Translations under genes and position numbers: made by a program
Notes under the pieces: model-generated
What the model was told of the DNA's origin: nothing
What the model saw: only the letters and a program-made list of their open reading frames with translations
Database searches by the model: none
DNA from: an uncultured Croceitalea sp.
GTDB lineage: Bacteria > Bacteroidota > Bacteroidia > Flavobacteriales > Flavobacteriaceae
Length of the DNA: 64,000 nucleotides
Assembly: GCA_947499565.1 (NCBI GenBank)
Contig: CANMOV010000002.1
Span: 703,229-767,228 of the forward strand
Direction of reading: 5' to 3'
In this document: positions 63,501-64,000 of the stretch, in pieces
Position numbering within the stretch: the first letter of the stretch is position 1
Layout of the letters: each line of letters opens with the position of its first letter

Positions 63501-64000
63501 AGCATCTTCATTAACATCAATACTAGTGATATCAAATTGTACTCCAAGTGATGGGTCGCTATCATTATCATTTATTGTTCCAGTTGCAGTATTAGTGGTA
63601 TTGCCATCTACAAAACCAATTCCTATGTTAGACTGAATGTTAGAAAGTACTACCGTAAAATCTTCGGTGGCTTCAACAATAGTATCATCTATAATTGGAA
63701 TGTCAATGTCAAAAGAGCTAACTGAAGGCGTAAATGTAATAGTACCTGATTGTGCCGTTATATCACTGCCATTAAGTGCAGTTCCATTATTTGTTACATA
63801 ATCTACAGTTACATTTTCCGATATAGTTCCTGTTAATGTTACGGTAAATCTGGCAAAAGTATCTGTGCCTTCGGTCACAATAACATTTGTATTGGTGAAT
63901 GCGATACCCGTACCTGGAAGAAGATCATCATCGTTGATGATACCGTTAGCAGTACTATCATTGATAGGTACTAAAGGATTCGTAGTTGAATTTAAGACTA
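60597..64000 (-). CDS. Giant Calx-beta / HYR-like surface adhesin with type B C-terminal domain (partial, 5' end outside window)
   Basis: The frame stays open to the right edge (in-frame residues before the GTG at 63878 continue the Calx-beta pattern, e.g. INDDDLLPGTGIAF). The first Met-like start is therefore internal and the gene runs past 64000. Visible parts are five or more Calx-beta domains, four of them nearly identical 120-residue copies. Next are three HYR-like repeats (TITRTWSTSDCAGN with paired Cys). The type B gliding CTD follows (TANGDGVNDTFQIKG, VQIFNRWGDKVYEAKDY, LPSGTYYYIIS). The CTD sends it through the T9SS, probably with SprF/PorP from downstream. It is likely a SprB-like gliding adhesin or other surface fibre. 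Confidence 0.9.
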   Translation of the reverse strand, partial: VLNSTTNPLVPINDSTANGIINDDDLLPGTGIAFTNTNVIVTEGTDTFARFTVTLTGTISENVTVDYVTNNGTALNGSDITAQSGTITFTPSVSSFDIDIPIIDDTIVEATEDFTVVLSNIQSNIGIGFVDGNTTNTATGTINDNDSDPSLGVQFDITSIDVNEDAGTVSLDVVLNADVQDEFTVEYFTTDGTAIDAADYTGVPADTQVLTFGGANANTQTIVIPIIDDVIIESTEDFTVTITDISTTLVNILANDTATVNIIDNDSDPSLGVQFDITSIDVNEDAGTVSLDVVLNADVQDEFTVEYFTTDGTAIDAADYTGVPADTQVLTFGGANANTQTIVIPIIDDVIIESTEDFTVTITDISTTLVNILANDTATVNIIDNDSDPSLGVQFDITSIDVNEDAGTVSLDVVLNADVQDEFTVEYFTTDGTAIDAADYTGVPADTQVLTFGGANANTQTIVIPIIDDVIIESTEDFTVTITDISTTLVNILANDTATVNIIDNDSDPSLGVQFDITSIDVNEDAGTVSLDVVLNADVQDEFTVEYFTTDGTAIDAADYTGVPADTQVLTFGGANANTQTIVIPIIDDVIIESTEDFTVTITDISTTLINILTNDTATVNIIDNDGNEGWPEDITIEACDTIPAPADITSTSTCAITVVLDETIDGQDDACATEYTITRTWTITDCVGNVREHVQVITIEDTVAPTFVEALPVDMTVQCDSVPDAAAITAIDSCEPDLIVDFVETITGQDDSCPSEYTITRTWSTSDCAGNAISHTQVITVEDTVAPTFVEELPESMTVLCNKVPDAATLTAVDNCDTNIVVDFTETITNDANCMNGYTVTRVWSTSDCAGNTVSHTQIITIEPTGPITASDYDEEVTILCGEEIPAVPELTFMGGCGNYDVVFNEVRQDATDGSEDFMLIRTWDVTDSCGNTASFEQIIFVFQPQLEEVTIDICIEDEAIDLINYLPEGFDTNGTFEVLEGNVILNGSLFDPIDHLPGEYKIAYSSIEGDCKYYVDFTIVVNTDCVPCGRGEIEISEAVTANGDGVNDTFQIKGVEFCQFTFDVQIFNRWGDKVYEAKDYRNDWNGSSPSGSVGSSGVLPSGTYYYIISATDNELGITLKPFNGYIYLGTK
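62121..63560. repeat. Four tandem 360-bp repeats encoding Calx-beta domains
   Basis: Exact period: the same ten bases recur at 62461, 62821, 63181 and 63541, and the array length is 4 x 360. Copies differ at few sites, and these are mixed. At 62184, 62544, 62904 and 63264 the bases are g, t, g, t. At 62275, 62635, 62995 and 63355 the blocks read GCGCCG, GCCCCA, GCCCCA, GCGCCG. Confidence 0.95.

Overview
The window reads as the chromosome of a marine Flavobacteriaceae (Bacteroidota). It is low in GC and encodes several type IX secretion (T9SS) proteins (PorT, the plug protein, PorP/SprF, an OmpA/PorE-like protein, and two proteins with gliding-type C-terminal domains). It also carries a complete sodium-pumping NADH:quinone reductase operon, a bacillithiol-type YpdA reductase, a lipoprotein BamA-like TamL, a short 287-residue RpoD, and many flavobacterial DUF families. 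The genus cannot be fixed from the sequence; a Maribacter/Zobellia-like organism is a guess. Almost all of the window is ordinary housekeeping. No phage, insertion sequence, CRISPR array, tRNA or rRNA was seen.

Layout. 0-8 kb: a STAS-like protein, ypdA-rpe, a bare-domain leishmanolysin-like protease, trmL-VF530, then rpoD, pnp and rpsO, with intrinsic terminators between the units. 8-16 kb: a lipoprotein, accD-fbaA, tamL divergent from a SpoU methyltransferase, and porT-ubiE. 16-22 kb: potassium uptake trkA-trkH, an aspartate aminotransferase, a fatty-acid desaturase divergent from rsmG, and DinB. 22-27.5 kb: pruA, apaG, DUF3667 and the T9SS plug protein. 27.6-35.2 kb: nqrABCDEF, a small conserved gene and apbE, whose product attaches FMN to NqrB and NqrC. 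35-41 kb: a methyltransferase, map, gpmI, a secreted ankyrin protein, a 55-residue membrane protein, and M48 and M15 peptidases. The M15 enzyme has a Tat-like leader, and tatA lies 10 kb away.

41-51 kb is the most accessory-looking stretch. A gliding-CTD protein is paired with a 1104-residue repetitive fibre-like protein. Divergent from them is a run of three secreted carboxypeptidase-regulatory-like paralogues, DUF6702 and an M1 peptidase. 51-57.4 kb holds tatA-PAP2, an O-methyltransferase, an MFS transporter, a second carboxypeptidase-regulatory-like gene with a DUF6503 lipoprotein, and an ECF sigma factor / 62-residue protein / MscS channel unit. 57.4-64 kb is an adhesin export cassette: an OmpA/PorE-like protein, PorP/SprF, and a giant Calx-beta adhesin whose 5' end lies beyond the right edge.

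The best leads are as follows. The ECF sigma / 62-aa / MscS unit has no recognisable anti-sigma gene. Three tandem paralogues include two with a nearly identical 59-bp 3' end. A perfect-period 4 x 360-bp Calx-beta array carries mosaic markers that suggest gene conversion. There is a Shine-Dalgarno sequence before rpoD in a lineage that normally ignores such sites, an AccD without its zinc-ribbon cysteines, and an nqr terminator that abuts the next start codon. No complete new system could be shown from sequence alone.
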